From CADCVT01 sp036389155 (lineage in GTDB: Bacteria; Actinomycetota; Thermoleophilia; Solirubrobacterales; Solirubrobacteraceae), in contig DASVQN010000028.1 of the NCBI GenBank assembly GCA_036389155.1, positions 205,290 through 269,289 on the forward strand: 64,000 nt of DNA, written 5' to 3'. The position numbers and the translations under genes are program-made. A model generated the notes under the pieces. It did no database searches. It saw nothing but the letters and a program-made list of their open reading frames with translations, and was not told where the DNA came from. The first letter of the stretch is position 1. Every line of letters begins with the position of its first letter. This document shows positions 41,240 to 49,078 of the stretch, piece by piece.

Positions 41240-42355
41240 CTACGCGGGGTCTGGCGCGGCGGGTGTCGTCGCCGCCACGATCTCGGCCATCACCTCGTGC
41301 AGGTCGCGGTTGGCCTCGAAGACCACGCGCTGGCGGTGGGCCCCGTTCCCGCGCGCGAGGAGATCCTCGAGGGCCTCGAAGTGATCGGCGGCGCCGAGGT
41401 CCTGCGCGTGGTCGACCAGGCGGTCGAGCAGGCGCCTGGTGAGCTCGGTCGTCGAGACCCGCTCGCGCTCGGGCAGGTCGATCAGCTCGCCGCCCAGGCC
41501 GTGGCGCGCGGCGAGCCACTTGTTCTCGTCGAGCATCTCCCACGGGTAGTCCGAGAGCGGGCTGCCGGCGTCGAAGTGCTCGGCCAGCTCGCGGACCATC
41601 GCCTGGGTCAGCGCGGCCAGGCCGAGCGTGTGCTCGACGCGGGTCTGCGAGTCGCAGACGCGGATCTCCACCGTGCCGAGCTTCGGGTGCGGGCGGACGT
41701 CGTACCAGAGGTACGTGTAGTCCTCCATCACCCCCGAGTCGACCATGAAGCCGATCCGCGCGTCGAAGTCGGCCCAGTCCTTGTACGCGGGCGGCACCCC
41801 GACGCGGGGGAACGCCCGGAAGATCGGCGTGCGCGCCGACTGCAGCCCGGTGTGCGTGCCCTGCCAGAACGGCGAGTTGGCCGACAGCGCGAGCAGGACC
41901 GGCAGGTGCACCCGCATCCCGTTGGCGACGTGGATGGCCTTGTCGGGGTCGTCGAGCCCGACGTGCACGTGCATCCCGAAGATGAGCTCCTGGCGCGCGA
42001 CGAAGCGCAGCGCCTCGATCAGGTCGCGGTAGCGGGGGCGCGCGGCGATCCGCTGGTCCTCCCACTTGGAGAACGGGTGGGTCCCGGCCGACCCGATCGC
42101 CAGCTCGTGCTCCTCGGCGCGCTGGCAGACGTGCCGGCGCAGCTCGGTCAGCTCCGCGCCCGCCTCGGCGATGTCCCGGCAGGGCGAGGTGGCGATCTCG
42201 CACACGGACTCCATGAGCTCGGGCTTGACGCGGTCCTCGCCCTCCGTCAGGAGCTGCTCGATGCCGCTCGACAGCGCGAGCGACTCGGCGTCGACGATCA
42301 TCAGCTCCTCTTCGATGCCGACGCTGTAGCCGGCCGAGGTGAAGTTGTGCTCCAT
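41240..42355 (-). CDS. ybdK: Carboxylate-amine ligase, YbdK/GCS2 family
   Basis: 371 residues of the glutamate-cysteine-ligase-2 family. The signature VGIEEELMIVD starts the domain; MHVHVGLDDPDKA and GTVEIRVCDSQTRVEHTLGL are further conserved blocks. It should join a carboxylate to an amine (typically glutamate to cysteine, weakly) with ATP. EgtA, the ergothioneine-pathway enzyme, is a related alternative, but no egtB/C/D genes are near. The ATG at 42355 is chosen because the family starts just ahead of SVGIEEE. Divergent from fbaB across a perfect palindrome. Confidence 0.85.
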   Translation of the reverse strand: MEHNFTSAGYSVGIEEELMIVDAESLALSSGIEQLLTEGEDRVKPELMESVCEIATSPCRDIAEAGAELTELRRHVCQRAEEHELAIGSAGTHPFSKWEDQRIAARPRYRDLIEALRFVARQELIFGMHVHVGLDDPDKAIHVANGMRVHLPVLLALSANSPFWQGTHTGLQSARTPIFRAFPRVGVPPAYKDWADFDARIGFMVDSGVMEDYTYLWYDVRPHPKLGTVEIRVCDSQTRVEHTLGLAALTQAMVRELAEHFDAGSPLSDYPWEMLDENKWLAARHGLGGELIDLPERERVSTTELTRRLLDRLVDHAQDLGAADHFEALEDLLARGNGAHRQRVVFEANRDLHEVMAEIVAATTPAAPDPA

Positions 42356-42365
42356 GTGCGCGGCG

Positions 42366-42388
42366 GAACGGTACCCGGAGTACCGTTC
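42366..42388. promoter_or_regulatory. Perfect palindrome between ybdK and fbaB
   Basis: GAACGGTAC, five bases, GTACCGTTC: a perfect 9-base inverted repeat filling most of a 38-bp divergent gap. Each arm carries an outward-facing TACCGT (TANNNT) 7-12 bases from the respective ATG. It could therefore be two overlapping -10 boxes, an operator that covers both, or both. The fbaB message would then be leaderless. Confidence 0.6.
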
Positions 42389-42393
42389 AGACC

Positions 42394-43485
42394 ATGGCAA
42401 CGACCGCGGACATGACCACTTCACGCCTCGAGGAGCTGCTCGGGGACGACGCCCAGGATCTCCTCTCCCACGAGTCCCACACCTTCCCCGCCTCGCAGCT
42501 GCATCTGCCCGGCCCGGACTTCGTCGACCGCGTCTTCGTCGACTCCGACCGGCCCACGAACGTGCTGCGCAACCTGCAGTGGCTGCTCAGCAGCGGGCGC
42601 CTCTCCGGCACGGGCTACGTGTCCATCCTCCCGGTCGACCAGGGCATCGAGCACTCCGGCGGCGCGAGCTTCGCGCCCAACCCCATCTACTTCGACCCCG
42701 AGAACCTCGTGCAGCTCGCGGTCGAGGGCGGGTGCAACGCGTTCGCGTCGACGCTCGGCGTCCTCGGCGCGGTGAGCCGCAAGTGGGCGCACAAGTTCCC
42801 CTTCATCGTGAAGCTGAACCACAACCAGCTCCTGACCTACCCGAACGAGTTCGACCAGATCATGTTCTCGTCGGTCAAGCGGGCGTGGGAGATGGGCGCC
42901 GCGGGCGTCGGCGCGACGATCTACTTCGGCTCCGAGCAGTCGTCGCGGCAGATCGTCGAGGTCGCCCGGGCGTTCGAGGAGGCCCACCGGCTCGGGATGT
43001 TCACCGTGCTGTGGTGCTACCTGCGCAACTCGCAGTTCAAGATCGAGGGGACCGACTACCACCTCGCCGCCGACCTGACCGGCCAGGCCAACCACCTCGG
43101 CGTCACGATCGAGGCGGACATCATCAAGCAGAAGCTGCCGGAGAACCGCGGCGGCTACGGGGCGGTCAGCGGGCTGAACGGCGCGTACGGCAAGACGCAC
43201 AAGCTGGTCGACGAGAAGCTCACGACCGACCACCCCATCGATCTGACGAGGTACCAGGTCATCAACTGCTACCTGGGCCGCGCCGGCCTGATCAACAGCG
43301 GCGGCGCGTCGTCGGGCGAGAGCGACCTGCAGGAGGCCGTGAAGACCGCGGTGATCAACAAGCGAGCGGGCGGCATGGGCCTCATCAGCGGGCGCAAGGC
43401 CTTCCAGCGGCCGATGGACGAGGGCATCGGGCTGCTCAACGCGATCCAGGACGTCTACCTGTCGCCTGAAGTCACGGTCGCGTAG
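42394..43485 (+). CDS. fbaB: Fructose-bisphosphate aldolase, class I (DhnA type)
   Basis: 363 residues. GYVSILPVDQGIEHSGG, FIVKLNHNQLL (Schiff-base-region lysine), GAAGVGATIYFGSEQ and VINCYLGRAGLINSGG are the DhnA/FbaB class I blocks; there is no class II zinc motif. It splits fructose-1,6-bisphosphate into triose phosphates. It stands alone, facing ybdK, with a hairpin after its stop. Confidence 0.92.
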   Translation: MATTADMTTSRLEELLGDDAQDLLSHESHTFPASQLHLPGPDFVDRVFVDSDRPTNVLRNLQWLLSSGRLSGTGYVSILPVDQGIEHSGGASFAPNPIYFDPENLVQLAVEGGCNAFASTLGVLGAVSRKWAHKFPFIVKLNHNQLLTYPNEFDQIMFSSVKRAWEMGAAGVGATIYFGSEQSSRQIVEVARAFEEAHRLGMFTVLWCYLRNSQFKIEGTDYHLAADLTGQANHLGVTIEADIIKQKLPENRGGYGAVSGLNGAYGKTHKLVDEKLTTDHPIDLTRYQVINCYLGRAGLINSGGASSGESDLQEAVKTAVINKRAGGMGLISGRKAFQRPMDEGIGLLNAIQDVYLSPEVTVA

Positions 43486-43503
43486 CGACTCTGCAACAGC
43501 GCA

Positions 43504-43523
43504 CCCGTTCCGGCCGGAGCGGG
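43504..43523 (+). terminator. Hairpin after fbaB
   Basis: A near-perfect 20-base inverted repeat (CCCGTTCCGG/CCGGAGCGGG, one G-U) 19 bases past the aldolase stop. The following bases (CTTAGCGTTCG) contain only short T runs, so termination efficiency is uncertain. TAGCGT at 43526-43531 could be the -10 of the nuclease gene. Confidence 0.45.
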
Positions 43524-43540
43524 CTTAGCGTTCGTGGGCG

Positions 43541-44011
43541 ATGCGCCGAATCGTCCTTCTCGTCGTCCTCCTCGCGCTCGGCTCGGCCTACGGCGTCGGC
43601 CGGCGCGGGACCGACGGCAGTGCGGCGCAGGATGGCCGTGTGACGCGGGTCGTCGACGGCGACACGATCGTCGTCGGCGACGAGCGGGTCCGCCTGATCG
43701 GGGTGGACACGCCGGAGAGCGTGAAGCCCGGCACGCCCGTGGAGTGCTTCGCGCGGGAGGCGAGCGCGTTCGTGAAGAAGCTGCTCACGGGGCGCAACGT
43801 CCGGCTGGAGCTCGACGTCGAGAAGCGCGACCGGTACGGCCGGCTGCTCGCGTACGTGTACCGGGACGACCTCTTCGTCAACGCGGAGCTCGTGCGGCGC
43901 GGGTACGCGAGCGTCGCCACGTTCCCGCCGAACGTGCGGCACGTCGACGAGTTCGTGCGGCTCCAGCGCGAGGCGCGCGGCGCGTCCCGCGGCCTCTGGC
44001 GCGCCTGCTGA
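43541..44011 (+). CDS. Secreted thermonuclease-like (SNase) protein
   Basis: 156 residues: an N-terminal hydrophobic segment (IVLLVVLLALGSAYGVG) that is a signal peptide or anchor, then one staphylococcal-nuclease domain. Active-site arginines and the acidic residue are present in VRLIGVDTPES and EKRDRYGRLLAYVY; DGDTIVV is the calcium-binding start. Two cysteines (VECFARE and the terminal WRAC) may bridge. Expected to degrade DNA or RNA outside the cell. Confidence 0.88.
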   Translation: MRRIVLLVVLLALGSAYGVGRRGTDGSAAQDGRVTRVVDGDTIVVGDERVRLIGVDTPESVKPGTPVECFAREASAFVKKLLTGRNVRLELDVEKRDRYGRLLAYVYRDDLFVNAELVRRGYASVATFPPNVRHVDEFVRLQREARGASRGLWRAC

Positions 44012-44085
44012 CGCCGGTCGCGCCGTGACGACGGCCCCTCATCGGTCTACGATCGTCGCTCGTTGAGCGAACCGAGGAGCGCGCG

Positions 44086-44448
44086 ATGTACCAGGTCACG
44101 CTGACCAACAACTCGAACGTGTCGGTCGGGTTCATGGGGGGCAACCAGATCATCCCGCCCGGCGACAAGTGGCAGTCCGGCAACCTCGGGGACATCGGCC
44201 TCATCATCCCGACGCGAGGTCCGCTCCACTTCCACGACATCGCCAACACGCACATCCCGGGCGACTCGGGCGAGACGTGGGGCGTGCTGATCGCCTACCA
44301 GGGCGAGGAGTTCGTCGGCCGCTACGAGGGCGGCGGCCAGCTCACCGTGGTCATCAACCAGTACTACCAGGCGATCCTGAGCGGGATGGACCTGCGGCAG
44401 GTCTCGCTGCCGGCGATGGAGCTCGCGGGCGCGACGGTCACGGCCTGA
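44086..44448 (+). CDS. Conserved hypothetical beta-rich protein (120 aa)
   Basis: I do not recognise it. The product is cysteine-free, acidic and rich in predicted beta strands (YQVTLTNNSNVSVGFMGGNQ, TWGVLIAYQGEEFVGRYEGG), with no signal peptide or membrane span, so a small cytoplasmic jelly-roll or lectin-like fold is plausible. GAGGAG lies eight bases before the ATG and TACGAT (44049-44054) is a possible -10 box. It is flanked by the secreted nuclease and a 182-base gap without an evident gene. Confidence 0.65.
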   Translation: MYQVTLTNNSNVSVGFMGGNQIIPPGDKWQSGNLGDIGLIIPTRGPLHFHDIANTHIPGDSGETWGVLIAYQGEEFVGRYEGGGQLTVVINQYYQAILSGMDLRQVSLPAMELAGATVTA

Positions 44449-44630
44449 GCGCCGCAGCGTTCCCACCGGCGAGATCGCCCGCTGTACCTGCTCGAGAGCG
44501 AGCGTGCCGGGGGTGTTCGCGTGCGGGGACGTCCGCCCGCCGCCACCCGCCGAGTCCCCCACTCGTGTCACAGTCGCCCCCGGCGGTGCCTCTTGACGGT
44601 TGACGGGTTCAACGGAGAGAGGAGATCGCT

Positions 44631-44945
44631 GTGCCGGCGGATGACGGGAGGGTGCTCGAGCTGGTGCTGTTCAACCTGCAGCCGGGCGCGTCGCGGGAGC
44701 AGCTCCTGGCGACGGTCGATGCGGTGACGGCGTGGATCGCGGAGCAGCCGGGCTTCGTGTCGCGCTCGCTCGCGGAGGACCGCGATGCCGGCCGGTGGAT
44801 CGACGTCGTCTGGTGGCGGTCGATGGACGAGGCTCAGGCCGCCGCCCAGCGCGCCATGACCTCGGAGTCCTGCGCGCCGATGTTCGCGCTGATCGACATG
44901 GACTCGACCCTGATGGTGCACGGCGAGCGCGTGCACGCGGGCTGA
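44631..44945 (+). CDS. Antibiotic-biosynthesis-monooxygenase-fold (ABM) protein
   Basis: 104 residues of the dimeric alpha-beta barrel type: LELVLFNLQPGASREQLLAT, GFVSRSLAEDRDAGRWIDVV. Members range from heme-degrading to cofactor-free monooxygenases and many have no known role. GTG start preceded by GAGAGAGGAG. It opens a three-gene run with the DUF6194 and ECF sigma genes, separated from the next GTG by a single base. Confidence 0.72.
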   Translation: MPADDGRVLELVLFNLQPGASREQLLATVDAVTAWIAEQPGFVSRSLAEDRDAGRWIDVVWWRSMDEAQAAAQRAMTSESCAPMFALIDMDSTLMVHGERVHAG

Positions 44946-44946
44946 G

Positions 44947-45411
44947 GTGACGCCCGACGAGGCGCTGGACCGGCTGCTCGCGTTGGACGCAGAGCTTCGC
45001 CTGGAGGCGTACTACGGCGAGCGGTCGGTCTTCTACAACCCAGGCGGCGCCGCGCCGCTCGGGGTCATCTTCGCGTCCGTCAAGGAGGACGACGGACCGA
45101 ACGACAAGGCTGCGCGGCTCTCGCGGCCGGGTGTCTGGCGGCTGGCCTTCGCGATGGCGCCGGATGCGTTCGCGGGCCGGTTCGGTCGTATGCCGGCGCG
45201 GCCGGCGAAGGGTCACGCGGTCGCGTTGCCCGAGTGGGACCTCACCCGGCTCGACGCGCTCACGCCGCATCCCGTCTACGCGTGGATGGGCTGGGTCCAG
45301 ATCCTGTCGCCGTGCCCGGCCTCCTTCGACGCGCTACAGCCACTGCTGGCGCGGTCGCTCGACCGCGTGCGCGCGAGATGGCACCATCGTGGCCGTGATG
45401 CGACCCACTGA
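44947..45411 (+). CDS. DUF6194-like protein
   Basis: 154 residues. The pattern YYGERSVFYNPGG, LGVIFASVKEDDGPNDKAAR, GVWRLAFAMAP and LTPHPVYAWMGWVQILSPCP agrees, from memory, with the actinobacterial DUF6194 family, whose function is unknown. GTG start one base after the ABM stop. Its last 14 bases overlap the ECF sigma start, so all three genes are probably co-translated. Confidence 0.72.
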   Translation: MTPDEALDRLLALDAELRLEAYYGERSVFYNPGGAAPLGVIFASVKEDDGPNDKAARLSRPGVWRLAFAMAPDAFAGRFGRMPARPAKGHAVALPEWDLTRLDALTPHPVYAWMGWVQILSPCPASFDALQPLLARSLDRVRARWHHRGRDATH

Positions 45412-46114
45412 GCTCGACCGCCTCGTCAGCCGCGCGCAGCGCGGCGACGCGGCGGCGCTCGAGGAGCTCTGCGCGCGTGCGCGCCCGATGCTCCAGCGCC
45501 ACACGCGGCGCCTGCTCCGCGGCTCGTCCGCCGATGTCGACGACGCCGTCCAGGAGGCGCTCATCCTCGCGTGCGCCCGCATCGGGACGTACCGCTGGGA
45601 GGGCTCCTTCGCCGGCTGGTTGTACGCCATCGCGACGCGCAGCATGCTCCGCGGCGCGAGCCGGACCGCGGCGGAGGCGCGCACAACGGTCGAGGTCGCC
45701 GAGCGCGCGCTCGTCACCGAGCACGACCCGATGACCGAAGCGGAGTGGTCTCTGGTGGAGCAGGACCTGCACCTCGCCTGCACGATCGGCGTCCTGGAGG
45801 GGCTGTCGCCGGAGGCGCGCCGGCTGTACCTGCTCGGCGAGGTTCTCGCCGTCCCCGATCGCGTCGGAGCGGAGGTCGCCCAGGTGCCACCCGCGACGTA
45901 CCGCAAGCGGCTGGAGCGAGCGCGCCGCGCGGTGGCGGACGTGGTCCGCGAGCGCGCCGGCGGCGACTACGACCCGCAGCAGCTCGCCACAGCCGCGCGC
46001 GAGCTCGACGACCTCGCGCGCCTGGGCGAGCTGCACCGCGCGCATGCCCGGGGCGCGAGCGCGGCGGGAGCGGTCCGCGCGCTCGAGCGCGTGGCCCCGA
46101 CCCTCGCGACGTGA
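45398..46114 (+). CDS. ECF-type RNA polymerase sigma factor
   Basis: 238 residues. Sigma region 2 (about 5-85, DDAVQEALILACARIGTYRW, FAGWLYAIATRSMLRGA) and region 4 (about 125-180, LSPEARRLYLLGEVLAVPDR, ATYRKRLERARRAV) are present. A helical C-terminal extension of about 55 residues (YDPQQLATAARELDDLARLG) follows, of unknown role, perhaps regulatory. No anti-sigma gene is adjacent; the co-translated DUF6194 and ABM proteins are the only candidates for partners. The start could be the GTG three codons upstream. Confidence 0.85.
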   Translation: MRPTELDRLVSRAQRGDAAALEELCARARPMLQRHTRRLLRGSSADVDDAVQEALILACARIGTYRWEGSFAGWLYAIATRSMLRGASRTAAEARTTVEVAERALVTEHDPMTEAEWSLVEQDLHLACTIGVLEGLSPEARRLYLLGEVLAVPDRVGAEVAQVPPATYRKRLERARRAVADVVRERAGGDYDPQQLATAARELDDLARLGELHRAHARGASAAGAVRALERVAPTLAT

Positions 46115-46143
46115 CGCGCGGGGCGCAGCGCACGCCGACGGGT

Positions 46144-46230
46144 GGCGGGCCGATCTTCCGCCGCCCCAGACGCTCGGGACCTGAGGGCGGAGCCCGATGT
46201 CCGTCTGGGCGGTGGAACGGTCGGCCCGCC
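46144..46230. repeat. Palindromic repeat element, copy 1
   Basis: A long imperfect hairpin between the ECF gene and the aldo/keto reductase. The inner 41 bases (46167-46207) are identical to 51308-51348. The flanking arms differ between copies, yet pair within each copy: about 18 of 20 positions here (e.g. 46147-46153 with 46221-46227). Weaker similarity to copy 2 continues on both sides to about 46130 and 46300. No reading frame in it is convincing. Confidence 0.8.
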
Positions 46231-46352
46231 GCCCCGCCACGACGGTCGGGTCCGCCGGCGCGTGGTTGGGTGGGCCGCTGCTCCGACGATGACGGCAGGA
46301 CGCCGCGGCATGAGCAGGCCCGGAACGCCCAGCCCTTCGTAGGGTGGCAGGG

Positions 46353-47114
46353 ATGAGCTTGATTGACGTCGCCGGTGTCGAGGTTCCTCGGGTGGGGCTC
46401 GGCACGAACCGCTTGACCTCCACCGCCGAAGGCGTCGCGTTCATCCGGGAGGCAGTGGCTGCCGGGCTGCGCCACGTCGACACCGCGCACCTGTACACCG
46501 GTGGCGACAGCGAGGAGGCGATCGGGCAGGCGCTCGGCGGCGGGCGGGACGACGTCCTCGTCGCCACCAAGGGCGGCTACCGGCGCGGCGAGGGGCGGCC
46601 GGAGGTCCTTCGAGCGCAGATCGAGCAGAGCCTGCGCTCCCTCCGCACCGAGGCGATCGGCCTGTATTACCTGCACCGCATCGACCCCGACACGCCGCTC
46701 GAGGAGAGCCTGGGCGAGATCGCCGCGCACGTGGAGCGCGGCGACATCCGCCACGTCGGCGTCTCGGCGGTCAGCGTCGACGAGCTCGAGCGGGCGCGGC
46801 GGGTCGTCCCGATCGCGGCCGTCCAGAACGAGTACAGCCTGGCCGAGCGCGACCACGACGACGTCGTCGACCACTGCGCGGCCGAGGGCATCCCGTTCGT
46901 CCCGTACTTCCCGCTGCGCGGCGGCGGCCGGAGCGTCGACGAGGTCGCCGAGCGCCACGGCACCAGCGCGAACGCGGTCAGGATCGCGTGGCTCCTGCGG
47001 CGCTCGCCGACGATGGCGCCGATCCCGGGCACGCTGTCCCTCGCGCACCTGCGCGACAATCTGGCGGCGCTCGACCTCGAGCTGACCGACGACGAGGTCG
47101 CGGCGCTCACCTGA
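46353..47114 (+). CDS. Aldo/keto reductase
   Basis: 253 residues, TIM barrel. The catalytic tetrad is visible as Asp and Tyr in HVDTAHLYTGG, Lys in VATKGGYRRG and His in LYYLHRIDPDTP. IPIAAVQNEYSL-like and GIPFVPYFPLRGGG blocks follow, with the NADPH-binding end IPGTLSLAHLRDN. Substrate unknown. The ATG at 46353 has GGTGGCAGGG ahead. Its TGA overlaps the xthA start. Confidence 0.9.
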   Translation: MSLIDVAGVEVPRVGLGTNRLTSTAEGVAFIREAVAAGLRHVDTAHLYTGGDSEEAIGQALGGGRDDVLVATKGGYRRGEGRPEVLRAQIEQSLRSLRTEAIGLYYLHRIDPDTPLEESLGEIAAHVERGDIRHVGVSAVSVDELERARRVVPIAAVQNEYSLAERDHDDVVDHCAAEGIPFVPYFPLRGGGRSVDEVAERHGTSANAVRIAWLLRRSPTMAPIPGTLSLAHLRDNLAALDLELTDDEVAALT

Positions 47115-47986
47115 TGCGGATCGCGACCTGGAACGTGAACTCGCTCAAGCAGCGGCTGCCGCGACTGCTGCCCTGGCTCGACGAGCGCCGTCCCGACGTC
47201 GTCTGCCTGCAAGAGACCAAGCTCACCGACGACGCGTTCCGCGAGCTGATGCGCGACGAGCTGTCCGACCGCGGCTACGAGGTCGCAGTGCACGGCGAGG
47301 CCGCGTGGAACGGCGTCGCGATCCTCTCGCGCGTCGGGCTCGACGACGTCGTCGCGGGTCTCGAGGGCGGCCCCGGCTTCCCCCACCCCGAGGCGCGCGC
47401 GGTCGCGGCCACGTGCGCCGGCGTCCGGGTCGTGTCCGTCTACGTCCCGAACGGCAGGACGCCCGGCTCCGACCATTACGCCTACAAGCTGAAGTGGCTC
47501 GAGGCGCTCACGCGGATCGTCGCCGCCGACGCGAAGCGCACCGTCGTCTGCGGCGACATGAACATCGCCCCCACCGACGACGACGTGTTCGACCCCGACG
47601 CCTACGTCGGCCAGACGCACGTCACCCCGCCCGAGCGCGACGCGCTCGCGAGGCTCGAGGCCGTCGGGCTCCACGACGTCGTGCGCGATCGCTGGCCCGA
47701 CGAGCGCGTCTTCACCTACTGGGACTACCGCGCCGGCATGTTCCACCAGGACTGCGGGATGCGGATCGACCTCGTGCTCGCCGGCGACGACGTCTCCAAG
47801 CGCGTGAGGGCGGCGTGGGTCGACCGGCACGCGCGCAAGGGCAAGGGGCCGAGCGACCACGCGCCGGTCATCGTCGACCTGGACGAGGCGCCGGACGGCG
47901 ACATCGGCCCGGTCGTGCCGCCGCCGTCGCGTCCCGCCAAGCGCGGGACGAAGAAGCTGCCCCAGGCGCGGGCGGGCGGGACCTAG
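47114..47986 (+). CDS. xthA: Exodeoxyribonuclease III
   Basis: 290 residues of the EEP nuclease superfamily: MRIATWNVNSLKQRLPRLLP, LQETKL (metal Glu), VVSVYVPNGR, VCGDMNIAP (Asp/Asn), and GPSDHAPVIVDL (catalytic Asp-His). It cuts at abasic sites and removes 3' blocks. A Pro/Lys-rich tail of about 25 residues follows the fold. Start overlaps the aldo/keto reductase stop (TGATG). Convergent with the LigD-type polymerase gene: the stops share bases at CTAG. Confidence 0.93.
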   Translation: MRIATWNVNSLKQRLPRLLPWLDERRPDVVCLQETKLTDDAFRELMRDELSDRGYEVAVHGEAAWNGVAILSRVGLDDVVAGLEGGPGFPHPEARAVAATCAGVRVVSVYVPNGRTPGSDHYAYKLKWLEALTRIVAADAKRTVVCGDMNIAPTDDDVFDPDAYVGQTHVTPPERDALARLEAVGLHDVVRDRWPDERVFTYWDYRAGMFHQDCGMRIDLVLAGDDVSKRVRAAWVDRHARKGKGPSDHAPVIVDLDEAPDGDIGPVVPPPSRPAKRGTKKLPQARAGGT

Positions 47987-49038
47987 TCCTGCTTGCGGTC
48001 GCGGTCGCGCGACGGCTGCACGCGCTTGGGCTCGCCCGGCATCTTCGGGTAGTCGGGCGGGTACGGCATGTCGCCGTCGCCCTGCTCGGCGTACAGGTCC
48101 AGCAGCGGCTCGAGCGAGTGCGAGACGTCATCGATCGCCGCGTGCGGGTCCCCCACCTCGGCGAAGCGCTGCGGCATCGACGCGACCGTGAAGTGCTCGG
48201 GCTGCACGCGATCGAGCTCGTCCCAGGCGAACGGCGCCGACACCGGCGCGCCCGGCTTCGGCCGGATGCTGTACGCCGACGCGATCGTCCGGTCGCGCGC
48301 GTTCTGGTTGTAGTCGACGAAGATGCGCTCGCCGCGCTCCTCCTTCCACCACTTCGTCGTCACCTCGCCGGGCAGGCGCCGTTCGAGCTCGCGGCCGAAG
48401 GCGATCGCCGCGTGGCGCATGTCGGTGAACGTCCAGCGCGGCTCGATCCGGACGTAGATGTGGATCCCGCGCCCGCCCGACGTCTTCGGGAACCCCGCGT
48501 AGCCGAGGTCGGCGAGCAGCTCGCGTGCGGTGGCGGCGACGCGGACGGCGTCGTCGAAGTCGGTGCCGGGCTGCGGGTCCAGGTCCAGCCGCAGCTCGTC
48601 GGGGTGGTCGACGTCCTCGCGCCGCACCGGCCACGGGTGGAAGGTGATCGTCCCCATCTGCGCGCACCATCCGACGACCGCGATCTCCGTCGGGCACACC
48701 TCGTCGGCCGTGCGGCCGGAGGGGAAGCCGATCGTCGCGGTCTCCAGGTAATCGGGGGCGCCCTTCGGGACGCGCTTCTGGAAGAACGCGTCGCCGCCGC
48801 GCGGATCCTCCCGGGTCGCGAGCACGACCCCGGGGTGCACCCCCTTCGGCCAGCGCTCGAGCGTCGTGGGCCGCTCGCGCAGCGCGCGCATGATGCCGTC
48901 CTCCACCGACACGTAGTACTGCACGACGTCGAGCTTCGTCAGCTCCGGCGTGCGGTCGGTGGCCGGGAAGATGACGCGGTCGGGGCTGGAGACGCGCAGC
49001 TCGCGCCCGCCCGCGTCGATGAAGGTCTCCTTCGCCAC
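47983..49038 (-). CDS. LigD-type primase-polymerase domain protein (stand-alone)
   Basis: 351 residues corresponding only to the polymerase domain of LigD. AKETFIDAGGRELRVSSPDR opens the family, the catalytic metal motif is LRLDLDPQPG (Asp152, Asp154), and TSGGRGIHIYVRI is the next block. It would add nucleotides, often ribonucleotides, at breaks during non-homologous end joining. The ligase part is a separate gene at 50246. GTG start at 49038 chosen by family N-terminus; upstream frame-open codons would run into the divergent gene's promoter. No ku gene is in the window. Confidence 0.88.
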   Translation of the reverse strand: MAKETFIDAGGRELRVSSPDRVIFPATDRTPELTKLDVVQYYVSVEDGIMRALRERPTTLERWPKGVHPGVVLATREDPRGGDAFFQKRVPKGAPDYLETATIGFPSGRTADEVCPTEIAVVGWCAQMGTITFHPWPVRREDVDHPDELRLDLDPQPGTDFDDAVRVAATARELLADLGYAGFPKTSGGRGIHIYVRIEPRWTFTDMRHAAIAFGRELERRLPGEVTTKWWKEERGERIFVDYNQNARDRTIASAYSIRPKPGAPVSAPFAWDELDRVQPEHFTVASMPQRFAEVGDPHAAIDDVSHSLEPLLDLYAEQGDGDMPYPPDYPKMPGEPKRVQPSRDRDRKQD

Positions 49039-49066
49039 AGCGGGCGAGGATGGCAGGAAAGCCGCG

Positions 49067-49072
49067 TACAGT
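49067..49072 (+). promoter_or_regulatory. -10 box, probable leaderless promoter of the RTX-like gene
   Basis: TACAGT ends six bases before the ATG at 49079, the spacing for transcription beginning at the start codon. No Shine-Dalgarno sequence fits in the remaining bases. Confidence 0.5.
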
Positions 49073-49078
49073 CGTGAC

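Noticed and set aside
44449..44630. Short open frames in the gap between the beta-rich protein and the ABM gene
   Set aside because: None has a ribosome-binding site together with plausible composition. Only a weak GTTGA/TCAAC inverted repeat near 44600 is visible.
46130..46300. Short minus-strand peptide frame shared by both repeat copies
   Set aside because: Shared peptide identity arises only from the 41-base core; the flanks preserve base pairing and not reading frame.
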